From JBNKFQ01 sp050289385 (GTDB lineage: Bacteria; Pseudomonadota; Gammaproteobacteria; Pseudomonadales; Porticoccaceae), in contig JBNKFQ010000067.1 in the NCBI GenBank assembly GCA_050289385.1, positions 1 to 25,995 of the forward strand: 25,995 nt of DNA, read 5' to 3'. Positions 1 to 9,054 of the stretch are shown here, piece after piece. Below the pieces are notes generated by a model. That model did no database searches, was not told where the DNA came from, and saw nothing but the letters and a program-made list of their open reading frames with translations. Every line of letters starts with the position of its first letter. Position 1 is the stretch's first letter. The translations under genes were made by a program, and so were the position numbers.

Positions 1-97
1 TCATGCCTTGTCTGGCGTTTTTTCAGGGGCAACAGCGCCTGCTGGGTAATTGTTAACGGCCCCTAGCCAATCCGGGATTTTATTATTTCAATATTGA

Positions 98-1327
98 TTA
101 TTCGTATCGCAAGGCATCAATCGGGTCCAGATTGGCCGCCTTGGCCGCAGGCACAATGCCAAAAAGAATGCCGACAAAAGCGGAAAAGCCAATTGCCAGC
201 AATACCGCCCAAAACGGTACATATGCGCTGGGGAAGTCGGGAATCATGCTCGACGCCGCATAACCCAAACCGTAACCAATTCCCAGGCCAATCAAGCCAC
301 CGATAATACACAGAAACGACGATTCAAACAGAAACTGCAACAGTATCTGGTAGCGCTTGGCGCCAATGGCTTTGCAGATGCCGATTTCTCGCGTGCGCTC
401 AGTTACCGACACCAGCATGATGTTCATAATACCAATACCGCCAACCAACAGTGAGATACCGACAATGCCTCCCATCACAATCGTCACCGAGCCGAGAATG
501 GAGTTTACCGTGTCGGCCAATTGCTCTGCGGTCTGAATCCGAAAGTCGTCGTCTTCGGTGGTCAAACCGTGGTTTTGGCGCAGCAGGCGGCGAATACGTT
601 GCTTGATCAACTCTGTCTCGTCAACATTATTAATGGTGAGAAGAATTCGAATATCCGGCTGTATCTGGTTGCCATTCAGACTGCGCATGGTGCTGTAGGG
701 CAACGCCACAAAGTTATCCTGGCTCATGCCAAACAGCTGCCCTTTGGTTTCGGTAAGGCCTATGATTTTTACCCATTCTTCACCGATGGAGATGTATTCA
801 CCCACCGGGTTTTTCGGCAGCGACAGATTTTTCCGCAATTCTTCGCCAATCACGGCCACCCGGCGGCGGGTAAGATCGTCGCTGACCGATAAAAAACGAC
901 CGTGGTGCATATAGTATTGCTGAACATCCTGAAACGAGTAGGTAGAACCATAGAGATCGGCTGAACTGCTTTGCGACCCATAACCAATCAGGCTCTGCAT
1001 GCGCCCCTGGGAATACAGAACCGGTGTAATCGAGGTGATGCCATCCACGCGGCGACTGATAAGATCGTAATCATCCGGTGTAATCCGTGCACGGTGTCCT
1101 TTCAATGCTTCTTGCAATGGGGTGTAGGACTGAACCGTAATACTATTACTGCCCAGGCCCTCGAAACTCTGGTTTACGCTGTAACTCAGCCCCTGGATAA
1201 TCGACACCATGGCAATCACCGCGGCGACACCGATTATAATGCCGAGCGTTGTCAAAAAGCTGCGAAAGCCGTGGGCGCGAATCGCCAGCAGCGCAGAGCG
1301 AATGCTTTCACCAAGATCAAACAGCAT
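98..1327 (-). CDS. MacB/FtsX-type ABC transporter permease
   Basis: Inner-membrane permease of a MacAB-like tripartite exporter, 409 residues. One membrane segment near residues 25-48 (TTLGIIIGVAAVIAMVSI) is followed by a periplasmic domain of about 220 residues and three more segments (about 280-305, 330-357, 368-392), which is the standard FtsX/MacB topology. The C-terminus PAAKAANLDPIDALRYE matches the family's PAxxAAxxxPxxALRxE ending. Its start overlaps the end of the ATPase gene by 11 bp, so the two are translationally coupled. MacB of E. coli fuses ATPase and permease; here they are separate, as in YknYZ/LolCDE-like systems. The substrate (peptide, macrolide, lipid or siderophore) cannot be inferred. 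Confidence 0.93.
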   Translation of the reverse strand: MLFDLGESIRSALLAIRAHGFRSFLTTLGIIIGVAAVIAMVSIIQGLSYSVNQSFEGLGSNSITVQSYTPLQEALKGHRARITPDDYDLISRRVDGITSITPVLYSQGRMQSLIGYGSQSSSADLYGSTYSFQDVQQYYMHHGRFLSVSDDLTRRRVAVIGEELRKNLSLPKNPVGEYISIGEEWVKIIGLTETKGQLFGMSQDNFVALPYSTMRSLNGNQIQPDIRILLTINNVDETELIKQRIRRLLRQNHGLTTEDDDFRIQTAEQLADTVNSILGSVTIVMGGIVGISLLVGGIGIMNIMLVSVTERTREIGICKAIGAKRYQILLQFLFESSFLCIIGGLIGLGIGYGLGYAASSMIPDFPSAYVPFWAVLLAIGFSAFVGILFGIVPAAKAANLDPIDALRYE

Positions 1328-2039
1328 CGGTCTCGACTCCCGCTACACGCGTTCGTTCGCGGTTAAATTCGTCGGAGGCGACGCGGCCATCTTCCAGGCG
1401 AATCACTCGCTGGCAGTGTTTGGCAATGTCGTTTTCGTGGGTGACGATAATGATGGTCTGCTTTTGGGCGTGCAGTTCATCAAACAGTTTCATGATTTCG
1501 GCGGTAGTGCGCGAATCGAGGTTGCCGGTGGGTTCATCTGCCAACAAAATCGACGGTTTGGTGACCAGCGCGCGAGCGATGGCGACACGCTGGCGCTGAC
1601 CGCCGGACATCTGGTTGGGCAAGTGATCCATGCGGTCGCCAAGGCCGACATGGCTCAGCGCGTCGGCCGCCAGACACTTGCGCTCGGCAAGGCGAATACC
1701 GCGGTACACCAGGGGCTGCATGACATTTTGCAGTGCCGTAGCGCGCGGCAACAGATTAAAGCTCTGAAAGATAAATCCGATCTCGCGGTTGCAAATGTCC
1801 GCCAGAGCATCGGCGCTGAGCTTGCTGACATCATTCCGGTTAAGAATGTAGTGACCACGGCTGGGGCGGTCGAGGCAGCCGAGAATATTGAGCAAGGTGG
1901 ATTTGCCCGAACCGGATGAACCAATAAAAGCGACATACTCATTGGGTTCGATCTCGATGTCGATCTGGCGCAGAGCCTTAACGGTTTGCAACCCCATTTC
2001 GTAGTGCCTGGCAATATTGCGAAGAGCGATGAGCGCCAT
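1317..2039 (-). CDS. ABC transporter ATP-binding protein (MacB/LolD type)
   Basis: Cytoplasmic ATPase of the same exporter, 240 residues. All nucleotide-binding motifs are intact: Walker A GSSGSGKST at 40-48, Q-loop at about 92, signature MSGGQ at 144-148, Walker B ILLADEP at 164-170 with the catalytic Glu at 169, and the switch His at 201 in IIVTHE. The spacing and the GNLD sequence after Walker B are typical of the LolD/MacB/FtsE branch that powers mechanotransmission rather than classical import. It lies 2 bp downstream of the fusion-protein gene and overlaps the permease gene, so it sits in the middle of one operon. Confidence 0.95.
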   Translation of the reverse strand: MALIALRNIARHYEMGLQTVKALRQIDIEIEPNEYVAFIGSSGSGKSTLLNILGCLDRPSRGHYILNRNDVSKLSADALADICNREIGFIFQSFNLLPRATALQNVMQPLVYRGIRLAERKCLAADALSHVGLGDRMDHLPNQMSGGQRQRVAIARALVTKPSILLADEPTGNLDSRTTAEIMKLFDELHAQKQTIIIVTHENDIAKHCQRVIRLEDGRVASDEFNRERTRVAGVETDAV

Positions 2040-2041
2040 AA

Positions 2042-3208
2042 TTATTTACCGCTGGCAAGAGCGACCTTTTCGCCGTCGTCGAGACTGCGCAGAATCCGGT
2101 CGGGCCCGGTAATCACCTGGGCACCTGCTTCGATGCCGCCGGTAATTTCCTGATAGCTGTCATCGGAAATTCCCACGTCAATTGTTTTGCGACGCACGAT
2201 ACCCTTGTCGTAGACAAATACGCTGTAATCAATGCGCTCCACAGACAGGTCTTCTTCAATCTGAATCGCCTGTATGGGCGTCGCCAGTACAGGCTGCCCC
2301 TCGTTGGTAAAGATTTCCGCACGGCACGACATACCGGGGCGCAGCAGAATATCGCCAACATCGGTAAAACGTATTTTGACGACAAAACTCAGCGACTGAC
2401 TGCCCTCCGGCTTTTTAGCAGACATGGCAATGGACTCAACGACGCCATGCACCGGCTGATTGGGGTAGGCAATAGCGACGATTTCGGCGGGCTGGCCAAG
2501 TGAGACATTGCCGATATCCGCCTCATCGACATTGACCTCTGTGAGAATGCTGTCGGGGTTGGCAATAGTCATCAGGCTGGAGCCGGGAATATTGGTAGTG
2601 CTGGAAATCGCGGTTTCGCCCACCTTGATATCGAGCGAGGTAATCACACCGCTGATCGGTGAATACACGCGAGTTTTATCGAGTTGATTTTTGGTCTCCT
2701 GCAGCACGGCCTGGGCCTGTGCCAGAGACTGCTGACGCGACAGCAGGTCGATCCGGGCCATCTTCAGTTCGTTGTCAAAGGATTCAAAGCTGTCGGTGTC
2801 CAACAGGCCGCGTTCGTGCAACTGGTTTTTGCGCTGCCACTGTTTTTCCATATTGCCGACACGGAGCTTTTGGCTTTGAATGGCGATCTCCTGCATGCGC
2901 ACATTGGCCTTGCGCTGTTCAACATTGGCGGCCAGCGCCTGGTCGTCGATCTGTAGCAATAACTGCCCTTTTTTGACCTGATCACCCTCTTTGACATAAA
3001 CCGCTGTCACCTTGCCAATCACTTCGGTAGAGAGTAGCACCTTCTCTTCGTGGCTGAGTTTGCCCGACGCCAGGATAGAGGAACGAATCGAGCGCTGTTC
3101 CAGAACTTCGACATCAACTTCCTTTGACTCTGCAGCAAAATTGTTGTTGCGAATCAGGGCGAAAGCAATCAGCGCGATAACAGCGCCAAATATCAGTACT
3201 TTTTTCAT
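2042..3208 (-). CDS. Periplasmic membrane fusion protein, HlyD/MacA family
   Basis: Adaptor subunit of the tripartite exporter, 388 residues, bridging the inner-membrane transporter to a TolC-like outer-membrane channel. An N-terminal membrane anchor (about residues 4-20) is followed by the first lipoyl half-motif (GKVTAVYVKEGDQVKKGQ), a coiled-coil hairpin from about 97 to 178 rich in Gln, Lys and Glu, the second lipoyl half (YSPISGVITSLDIKVGE), then beta-barrel and membrane-proximal domains. This is the MacA/RND-adaptor order. No TolC homologue lies in the window, so a shared TolC is presumed. The gene follows the Yip1 gene by 28 bp. Confidence 0.93.
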   Translation of the reverse strand: MKKVLIFGAVIALIAFALIRNNNFAAESKEVDVEVLEQRSIRSSILASGKLSHEEKVLLSTEVIGKVTAVYVKEGDQVKKGQLLLQIDDQALAANVEQRKANVRMQEIAIQSQKLRVGNMEKQWQRKNQLHERGLLDTDSFESFDNELKMARIDLLSRQQSLAQAQAVLQETKNQLDKTRVYSPISGVITSLDIKVGETAISSTTNIPGSSLMTIANPDSILTEVNVDEADIGNVSLGQPAEIVAIAYPNQPVHGVVESIAMSAKKPEGSQSLSFVVKIRFTDVGDILLRPGMSCRAEIFTNEGQPVLATPIQAIQIEEDLSVERIDYSVFVYDKGIVRRKTIDVGISDDSYQEITGGIEAGAQVITGPDRILRSLDDGEKVALASGK

Positions 3209-3236
3209 TTCAGTTTACTACCCGGAAAGAGTTACC

Positions 3237-3929
3237 CTAAGACATTCTCAGCATGATAATCAAAGCCCAGCCGCCAAAAATAACAACAACTGGCGCCAGT
3301 GAAATAGCGGCTGCTTTTCCCGCAGTGGATCCGGTCAGGTACTTGTAACCCAGGAAGATCAACGCATACCCCCAAATAGCCATGGGATCAATGGCATTGA
3401 GCAAGGATGCATAAGGGCCAGTGGTGTTGAACAGCAGGTTATTCAGACTCAGCGGGTTGAGCTGTTGCTGGGTAAATTCTCCGGTAGCACTAAGCAGCGT
3501 ATTGAGAATGGAAGCCAGTGCGGTAAACAGCGCAGGCATGGCAGTCCAGCACATCAGCGAAAAGAAATGTTTAAAGCGGTAGCGATCGTCACTCAATTTG
3601 GCCATCAGGTTCAACCAGGCCGCATATATAATAAAAATAAGGCTGACCATTGCCACAACGGTTACCGCACCAATGCCGCCCATCACCATCGGCGTCATGA
3701 ATTTCATGCCTTCCCGAATCTGACTTTCGGGCATATTGTTCTGTGCAGCCGCTTGCTCAACGGTTTGATCGATAAAATAGTCGAAATCAATGGTGTTCAT
3801 TACCCAGAACTGGGTAAAGGCCAGAACCAGCAACAGTAGCAAAAAGGGAAACAGAACTGTTGGTTTTTCCTGAATGGACCGAAAAGCGTCTTTTGGCGAG
3901 ATTATTATATTGATCAGGGTCTTAAACAT
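3237..3929 (-). CDS. Yip1-family multi-spanning membrane protein
   Basis: About 230 residues with five likely membrane segments (for example VLFPFLLLLLVLAFTQFWV, VAMVSLIFIIYAAWLNL and a last one near the C-terminus), opening with SPKDAFRSIQEKPT, the characteristic cytoplasmic start of bacterial Yip1 (PF04893) proteins. The frame is open upstream to 4064, but the start at 3929 is chosen because AAGGAG stands 7 nt before this ATG and the upstream 45 residues do not look like a Yip1 N-terminus. It is the first gene of the exporter operon. Bacterial Yip1 proteins have no settled biochemical role; help in assembly or membrane placement of the transporter is inference only. Confidence 0.85.
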   Translation of the reverse strand: MFKTLINIIISPKDAFRSIQEKPTVLFPFLLLLLVLAFTQFWVMNTIDFDYFIDQTVEQAAAQNNMPESQIREGMKFMTPMVMGGIGAVTVVAMVSLIFIIYAAWLNLMAKLSDDRYRFKHFFSLMCWTAMPALFTALASILNTLLSATGEFTQQQLNPLSLNNLLFNTTGPYASLLNAIDPMAIWGYALIFLGYKYLTGSTAGKAAAISLAPVVVIFGGWALIIMLRMS

Positions 3930-3953
3930 GGCAGCACTCCTTGTGAAGTGCGT

Positions 3954-3982
3954 ATTAGAACGCAATTTCCAGCCCGTGCCAA
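3954..3982 (-). promoter_or_regulatory. Sigma-70 promoter of the Yip1-exporter operon
   Basis: Read on the minus strand, TTGGCA (3982-3977) is separated by exactly 17 bp from TCTAAT (3959-3954). Both boxes match the consensus at five of six positions. Transcription would begin near 3947, leaving a leader of about 18 nt that holds the AAGGAG ribosome site before the ATG at 3929. This leader also argues against the longer Yip1 start at 4064. Confidence 0.6.
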
Positions 3983-4141
3983 GTTGAGTATAACCAATTG
4001 ATTTATAAGTATTTTTCTTATTTCCCCACATCGAAAAAGCTGAAATCGCGTCAGAGCTGTTCAATGCGGTGGTAAGCTTATGTATCGGACGCCAGTGATA
4101 TTATCGAGTCAATTCGGGGGCGTGGACACTGTGTTACAAAA

Positions 4142-4172
4142 TGAGATCCCGCAATTTAATTGCGGGATCTCA
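4142..4172 (-). terminator. Hairpin terminator after the serine hydrolase gene
   Basis: A perfect 14-bp inverted repeat (TGAGATCCCGCAAT and its complement) with a 3-nt loop, followed on the minus strand by TTTT. It lies 50 bp past the stop codon at 4222. The stem is long and perfect and the T-run is short but correctly placed. Confidence 0.7.
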
Positions 4173-4221
4173 AACTTGAACAGAGTTACCCTCTATACAG
4201 GTAATTGTGAAAAACAGGCTG

Positions 4222-5802
4222 TTATTTATGTGCTGCTTTTTTTCCGGCAGTTTTGTCAAACACCAGCGGTCGAAAATACGCCTTCATTTTCATTTTTTCG
4301 ACGCTGCCATCTTCCTTCAAATAAAACTGAACGGTTGTCTGTACATCATCAATACCTGTGCGCAAGGCTGGCGCAGTGGGTTCATTCAAAAAAGTATCAA
4401 AATTCAGGTGATGCAAAATACCTTTGCTGTCTTCACCAAAACGGTAAGCCAAATCGTTACCGGAAACTGTAACGACCAGATCACCAACCAACTCGTTGTG
4501 GTAAGTACCGGCGTAAGCGCTTAGCGGTAATGATGGCGTAGTTCCCTTGGCCGAGTTGTTTAGCAGTTTGGCAAATTTTTCTTTGGCTTCCTGCTCTTTT
4601 GCCGCATTGTAAGCATAGGTATCTGCTACGCGATCTGTTTGCGAGGCGCCGGTGTAACGGTCCAGAATCCAGCCGGTGAGCGGCATGGCTGGCGATACAG
4701 ACAAGTTCGTCAGCGCCACAATACCAAGATTGAGTTCGGGCACAAAAACGGTGTTGGAGATCATGCCATCCAGCCCACCACTGTGATGATAGATTCGATA
4801 ACCGGCCGAATCGCCCATAAAAATGCCCAGACCATAACCAAGAAAATGCTCTGACAAACCTGCTGCGCGATACATATTGATTGAATCAGGATCTTCGATC
4901 GGATTCTGCATAACACGAGTGTCTGCCAGGGTTTTTGCCGGCACTATTACCTTGTCACCGCGCTTGCCACCATTCAGTTGCAGGCGCAGCCACTGCGCTA
5001 CTTCGACAACATTTGAATTGATTGAACCCGCCGGGCCGATATTGGACACATTGCGATATGGAATGGCTACCACCTTGCCATTGTGCATTGCATGGGGAGT
5101 TGCCACATTGGCATTATTGCCAAATTCGGTAATACTGGTATTACTGTTTTTCATTCCCAGGGGTTTAAAAATACGAGTTTTGATAAAATCGTCCCAGCTT
5201 AGTCCAGTAACCGCCGGAATTACTTCACCCGCTGCCAAAAACATTTCGTTGTTGTAATTGAAGCCGGTGCGAAAGTCCTGCAATGGCTCCATATATTGCA
5301 TTACCGACAACACATCTTTACGCGACCTGGTCAAGGACCAACCATGCCAGGCTGAAGTTGTGGTGGCAATAGCCGTGCGGTGTGACAAGGCATCGCGAAT
5401 GGTCGCGTGGCTGGTCACCAGATCACTGGCCACCTGAAAACCAGGCAGGCGGCTGACCAGCAAATCGTCCCAGCTAATTTTGCCTTCATCCACCAGGATC
5501 GCCAGCGCATTGGCAGTGAAATATTTGGAGTTGGAGGCAATAGCAAACAGCGTATTTTCATCTACCGGTTCATTTTTTCCTACAGTGCGGGTGCCAAAAC
5601 CTTTGGCAAATACCACTTTGTCGTCTTTTACTACAGCAACTGCGACAGCAGGTACCTGCAGTTCCTGCATTTTTTCTTTAATATAGTCGTCCAGGCCTGC
5701 CAGTGGATTTTCCTGAGCTTGACTGGATAAGGAAAATACAGTGGCAATCAAACATATAACCCGGAGCATTATCGGAATATTGGAATAATTTTTGTTATTC
5801 AT
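4222..5802 (-). CDS. Exported serine hydrolase, class C beta-lactamase-like (S12) with C-terminal DUF3471-like domain
   Basis: Secreted or periplasmic serine hydrolase, 526 residues. Signal peptide about 1-30 (hydrophobic MLRVICLIATVFSL, then SSQAQ). The S12 catalytic motifs are intact: SxxK as SNSK at 90-93, YxN as YNN at 183-185, and the third motif HSG at 340-342. After the catalytic domain (about 32-385), residues 425-515 form a lipocalin-like DUF3471 tail beginning AYAGTYHNE. This architecture belongs to the esterase/peptidase/PBP-like branch (EstB, DD-peptidase-like), not necessarily to a true beta-lactamase; substrate unknown. AAAGG stands 6 nt before the ATG. It lies downstream of receptor 1, but 551 bp and a terminator separate them, so it is probably transcribed alone. 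Confidence 0.9.
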   Translation of the reverse strand: MNNKNYSNIPIMLRVICLIATVFSLSSQAQENPLAGLDDYIKEKMQELQVPAVAVAVVKDDKVVFAKGFGTRTVGKNEPVDENTLFAIASNSKYFTANALAILVDEGKISWDDLLVSRLPGFQVASDLVTSHATIRDALSHRTAIATTTSAWHGWSLTRSRKDVLSVMQYMEPLQDFRTGFNYNNEMFLAAGEVIPAVTGLSWDDFIKTRIFKPLGMKNSNTSITEFGNNANVATPHAMHNGKVVAIPYRNVSNIGPAGSINSNVVEVAQWLRLQLNGGKRGDKVIVPAKTLADTRVMQNPIEDPDSINMYRAAGLSEHFLGYGLGIFMGDSAGYRIYHHSGGLDGMISNTVFVPELNLGIVALTNLSVSPAMPLTGWILDRYTGASQTDRVADTYAYNAAKEQEAKEKFAKLLNNSAKGTTPSLPLSAYAGTYHNELVGDLVVTVSGNDLAYRFGEDSKGILHHLNFDTFLNEPTAPALRTGIDDVQTTVQFYLKEDGSVEKMKMKAYFRPLVFDKTAGKKAAHK

Positions 5803-5862
5803 ACTGTACCTTTATCTTAAAAGTCTATTGGAAAACAGTTATCGACAGAATTCTAACACTTG

Positions 5863-6006
5863 CTATCCGGGCTTGACATCACTCACTCGCCAGTGAAATC
5901 CTGTCGCATACATGGCACTGTAGCCTTCATCTTCCATGTTGTAACGCCCTTTGTCGCGGACCACATATTCACAGGTATTGCTGGCGATTACTATACCCAA
6001 AGCTTG
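5863..6006 (-). pseudogene. Possible 3' remnant of an unidentified gene
   Basis: A 47-codon stop-to-stop frame ending at TAG (5863-5865) reads like real protein: it includes NTCEYVVRDKGRYN, then MEDEGYSAMYATGFHWRV, and ends SDVKPG. It is rich in acidic and aromatic residues and unlike noise. There is a stop codon immediately upstream (6007-6009) and no start with a ribosome site. It reads as the C-terminal end of a lost gene. I do not recognise the family. Confidence 0.3.
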
Positions 6007-6308
6007 TCATTAATGTTAGGACCAGGGCCTGTTAATACCGGACATCAGATCACCACTGCAGGTCAACAGGCCCCAAGTATATTGTTGAAAAAGGGTATTA
6101 GGAATTTAAATCCGGGTTGCAGGTATTTTGAATTATTCCCGGATTCCACTTCGCTGCATCCGGGCTACTTGCTTGACAAACTCATATCAACCCTACCTGT
6201 AGTCAAACGGGTTGAACGGGTTAAACGGTTGGAACAAATGTATCGACCAGCGGCTGGGAAACGCTCGGCAGTTAAAGTCTTTTGAAGCACGTCATCATTT
6301 CGGAGGCA

Positions 6309-6335
6309 AAGCGGCTGCGTTTCCGCAGCCTGCTT
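6309..6335 (-). terminator. Hairpin terminator after receptor 1
   Basis: Stem GGCTGCG/CGCAGCC with a TTTC loop, extended by AAGC/GCTT across one bulged base. It is placed about 19 bp past the receptor stop codon at 6354. The T-run following it on the minus strand is weak (TTT). Confidence 0.55.
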
Positions 6336-6353
6336 ATTCAATCAAAACCTGCC

Positions 6354-8984
6354 TCAGAATCGATATGAAAAATTCAAACCAATCGTTCTGGGGCGCAAAC
6401 GAAAAGCGCGCGGAGCGCTACCCTTGCCATAATAAGATTCTACCCATGTGATGTCATCCGCATTAGTCAGGTTCTTGACAAATAGATCAACAGCCGCCTT
6501 ACCAAAGGACGCACCGGCTTTCAGGTGAATTTGGGTATAATCACCAGAGGAAGGGATTGAATCCGGTTGATTGATGTAGGTATCGTATTCGCCGACGTAA
6601 GCGTAGTCGATCCGGGCAAAGGCATCGTGTCCAGACAAATCAAATGCATATTCCAGACCTGCTCTATAGTTGATATCCGCCGATCCGGGTAGTTCATCGC
6701 CGTCGTTACCGATGCTTGAATTACCTTTAAGCTTGGCCTCGTTGTAAGAAGCACCGACATCCAGCCGCAGATTATCCGTCAGATGCAAACGGGATTCCAG
6801 TTCAAACCCTTCTGAGATGGACTCGCCTGCATTTACTTTATAACTGCCGCAGCCAGTTACAGCAAGGTTAACTGACACAGGCAATCCTTCCCAGTTAATG
6901 TGATATAGTGCCGCATTAACGCTGATCCGGCTGTCTACGAACGAGGCTTTATACCCTAATTCAAAGTTTTCCGTATTGTCCGGATTAACATCATCAATGG
7001 GAACTTCACCTCCCGCTGCTAGCTCATAAGCCCCATTGTTATTGACGTCACAGTAGCTTTGTTTGGGGTTTTGCGGTTTTCCCAATCGGAATCCTTCCGC
7101 CCACTGCGCATAAAGCAGTGTATCGTCATTAGGCTTCCAGCTCAGATTTACTTTATAGTTTTCATCGCTGTAGTCGCTTTCCAACGGTGTACTCTTGACC
7201 GGGGTCAGACTATTAACCCACCAACCCGTCTGGAAGTTATAGCTTTCCTGATCATATTCAAAATGACGCACTCCCACCGTGGCAGTAAGCTGATCCGTGA
7301 TGTCATAAGAGATCTCGCCAAATAGTGCAGCTTGCTCTATTTTTTCGACAATGTGAAAGAGATAGTAATAGTTGTCTCCCACTTCCGAACCCCAAGGTGT
7401 CCACCCTGAATCTGCGAGTGCATCGGCTTCTTTTTCCGGATCGCCGGAAAAGGCTTCCGAGCCGAAAGAATCACGTTTTGCGTCTTGATAATACCCTCCA
7501 ACTACCAATTGCACCGGACCTTCGAATTTTGAGCTAAAACGAATTTCCTGAGTAAAAACATCATTTTCGTTGTGGGAGCCGCCGAACGCAGCCAGAACGG
7601 TAGTGTTGTAAGTAAAATCTTGATAAACCGATCCTTCGCGATCAACCCAGGAAGAAGCACTGGTTAGCGCGCCCCAACCGAGATCGTAATCCACCACGAG
7701 ACTGGTGAGATGACTTTCATCAACAACTCCTTCTTCCGATTCAGGACTGATGCCGTTGTCAAAGTCGACGACGGGAATACCAGGTCCAAATCGTACGCGG
7801 GTCTGCTCAAACTTACCCGGCAGTTTCAACTCGACTTCCGGCAATCCCTCCTGATCACTTTTCTGCCAGGTATGGCTTAGCGTCATATCCAGTTTCTCGA
7901 CGGGGCGCCACAAGGCTGACAGGCGAGCTCCGTTGGTCTCGGTTGCGCCGATATTGTCTTTGATTTGTGCTGTACCGCCGTAGGTGTTCAATTTACCAAA
8001 CAGGTTACCATTATCCCCCCCCATATCTGTCGGCGCGATACTTTTGATATAGCCGCTGTCGTCAATATGGTAAAGCACGCCCCGGAGTGCCAGGGTGTCT
8101 TCAATCAAAGGAACGTTGAGTACGCCTTCCACCCGGCTGTTATCACTGCCCTGATCGCCGGTATAGGAATACTGGGCGGCCACCTTGCCTTCCACTTGCT
8201 CCAGATTGGGGGCTGCCGGAATAATTCTCACTACGCCCCCCATGGTATCGGCGCCATAGAGGGTTCCCTGGGGGCCCTTCAACACTTCAACCCGCTCAAT
8301 ATCCACCATCTTCAGATCGGTACTACCGGAGCTACTCGAAGCCTTCATACCCGACACCGGTATCTCGCCAAAATATACGCCAGTAGCCGGCCGCTCAGCC
8401 TGTGGATCGGAAGATACACCTCGTATGACGATGGAGTTATTGTTAGCACCGCGATCCTGCATGGTGACGCCGGGAATGGTGCTAAGGTAGTCGCCCATGC
8501 TGATCAAGCCGCGTTTATCGATGGTGTCGGCGCCTAACACAGAGATGGACATTGCGGTGTCTTGCAATCTGGTTTCCCGTTTTGTTGCAGTAACAATCAT
8601 TTCTTCTATTTCAACATCCCTGGTGTCTTCAGTCACTTTACGTTCGGCAGATGATTTTTTTTCCTTTATCATCACCACATCGTCCGCTGCAAGTTCATAG
8701 ACCAGATTGGAACCATCCAGCATAACAGCCAGCGCCTCAGTCAACGTATATGCACCCTGAATGGCCTCTGACTGAATACGATTGCCCAGATTATGAGGGA
8801 CCATGATCTGTACTGCTGCCCGCTCTCCCAGTTGCAACATGGCTGCCCCGATGGACTGGCTTTTAATGTCGAGTTCCAACTTGTCCGAATTAGCCTGCAG
8901 GCTACCCGCCACACCAAACACCAAAGCATAAATAACACTCAGTGTTTTTTTATTATGGCCAAAAACTCTATTTATGATCATCAT
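6354..8984 (-). CDS. TonB-dependent outer-membrane receptor with N-terminal STN signalling domain (receptor 1)
   Basis: Outer-membrane transducer, 876 residues. Signal peptide about 1-31; STN domain about 36-108 (LELDIKSQSIGAAMLQLGE onward), which contacts FecR in the periplasm; TonB-box-like EEMIVTAT at 127-134; plug domain about 138-260 with RVEVLKGPQGTLYG and a GGVVRI turn; then a 22-strand-type barrel ending in the canonical terminal Phe (NFSYRF). The preceding FecI1/FecR1 genes make this a FecA-type surface-signalling receptor. It is a clear paralogue of receptor 2 (both carry DRGA, RGxSSDPQxER and GVYF blocks). No ligand-specific feature is visible; an iron chelate is only one possibility, since many such receptors take up glycans or organic solutes. 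A candidate ECF promoter lies 70 nt upstream. Confidence 0.95.
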   Translation of the reverse strand: MMIINRVFGHNKKTLSVIYALVFGVAGSLQANSDKLELDIKSQSIGAAMLQLGERAAVQIMVPHNLGNRIQSEAIQGAYTLTEALAVMLDGSNLVYELAADDVVMIKEKKSSAERKVTEDTRDVEIEEMIVTATKRETRLQDTAMSISVLGADTIDKRGLISMGDYLSTIPGVTMQDRGANNNSIVIRGVSSDPQAERPATGVYFGEIPVSGMKASSSSGSTDLKMVDIERVEVLKGPQGTLYGADTMGGVVRIIPAAPNLEQVEGKVAAQYSYTGDQGSDNSRVEGVLNVPLIEDTLALRGVLYHIDDSGYIKSIAPTDMGGDNGNLFGKLNTYGGTAQIKDNIGATETNGARLSALWRPVEKLDMTLSHTWQKSDQEGLPEVELKLPGKFEQTRVRFGPGIPVVDFDNGISPESEEGVVDESHLTSLVVDYDLGWGALTSASSWVDREGSVYQDFTYNTTVLAAFGGSHNENDVFTQEIRFSSKFEGPVQLVVGGYYQDAKRDSFGSEAFSGDPEKEADALADSGWTPWGSEVGDNYYYLFHIVEKIEQAALFGEISYDITDQLTATVGVRHFEYDQESYNFQTGWWVNSLTPVKSTPLESDYSDENYKVNLSWKPNDDTLLYAQWAEGFRLGKPQNPKQSYCDVNNNGAYELAAGGEVPIDDVNPDNTENFELGYKASFVDSRISVNAALYHINWEGLPVSVNLAVTGCGSYKVNAGESISEGFELESRLHLTDNLRLDVGASYNEAKLKGNSSIGNDGDELPGSADINYRAGLEYAFDLSGHDAFARIDYAYVGEYDTYINQPDSIPSSGDYTQIHLKAGASFGKAAVDLFVKNLTNADDITWVESYYGKGSAPRAFRLRPRTIGLNFSYRF

Positions 8985-9054
8985 CTATCCCCGTCTTGTT
9001 GGGTAAAAATTTGTCAACTGTGAGCGACTCAAATTTATTGTCACCTATAGAGAG

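Larger units (their letters stand above)
5803..6353. other. Intergenic region between receptor 1 and the serine hydrolase gene
   Basis: No convincing intact gene. It holds the receptor-1 terminator (6309-6335), a short coding-like remnant on the minus strand (5863-6006), and a 9-nt tandem repeat at about 6203-6235 with units TCAAACGGG, TTGAACGGG, TTAAACGGT and a partial fourth. The plus-strand open frame over 5860-6285 has no recognisable domain and no good ribosome site. Confidence 0.5.

Noticed and set aside
25..64. Inverted repeat AGGGGC/GCCCCT after the permease gene as a terminator
   Set aside because: The stem is short and bulged and no T-run follows on the minus strand.
1209..1919. 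Long plus-strand open frame antisense to the ABC ATPase gene
   Set aside because: It lies opposite an intact ATPase gene with all motifs, and its translation shows no domain; it is a shadow of biased codon use.
3930..4064. N-terminal extension of the Yip1 frame
   Set aside because: The promoter at 3954-3982 and AAGGAG before the ATG at 3929 place the start downstream.
5860..6285. Plus-strand frame of 141 codons in the gap between receptor 1 and the serine hydrolase
   Set aside because: No ribosome site, no domain, low-complexity Arg/Val stretch arising from the 9-nt repeat, and it overlaps a terminator-bearing intergenic region.
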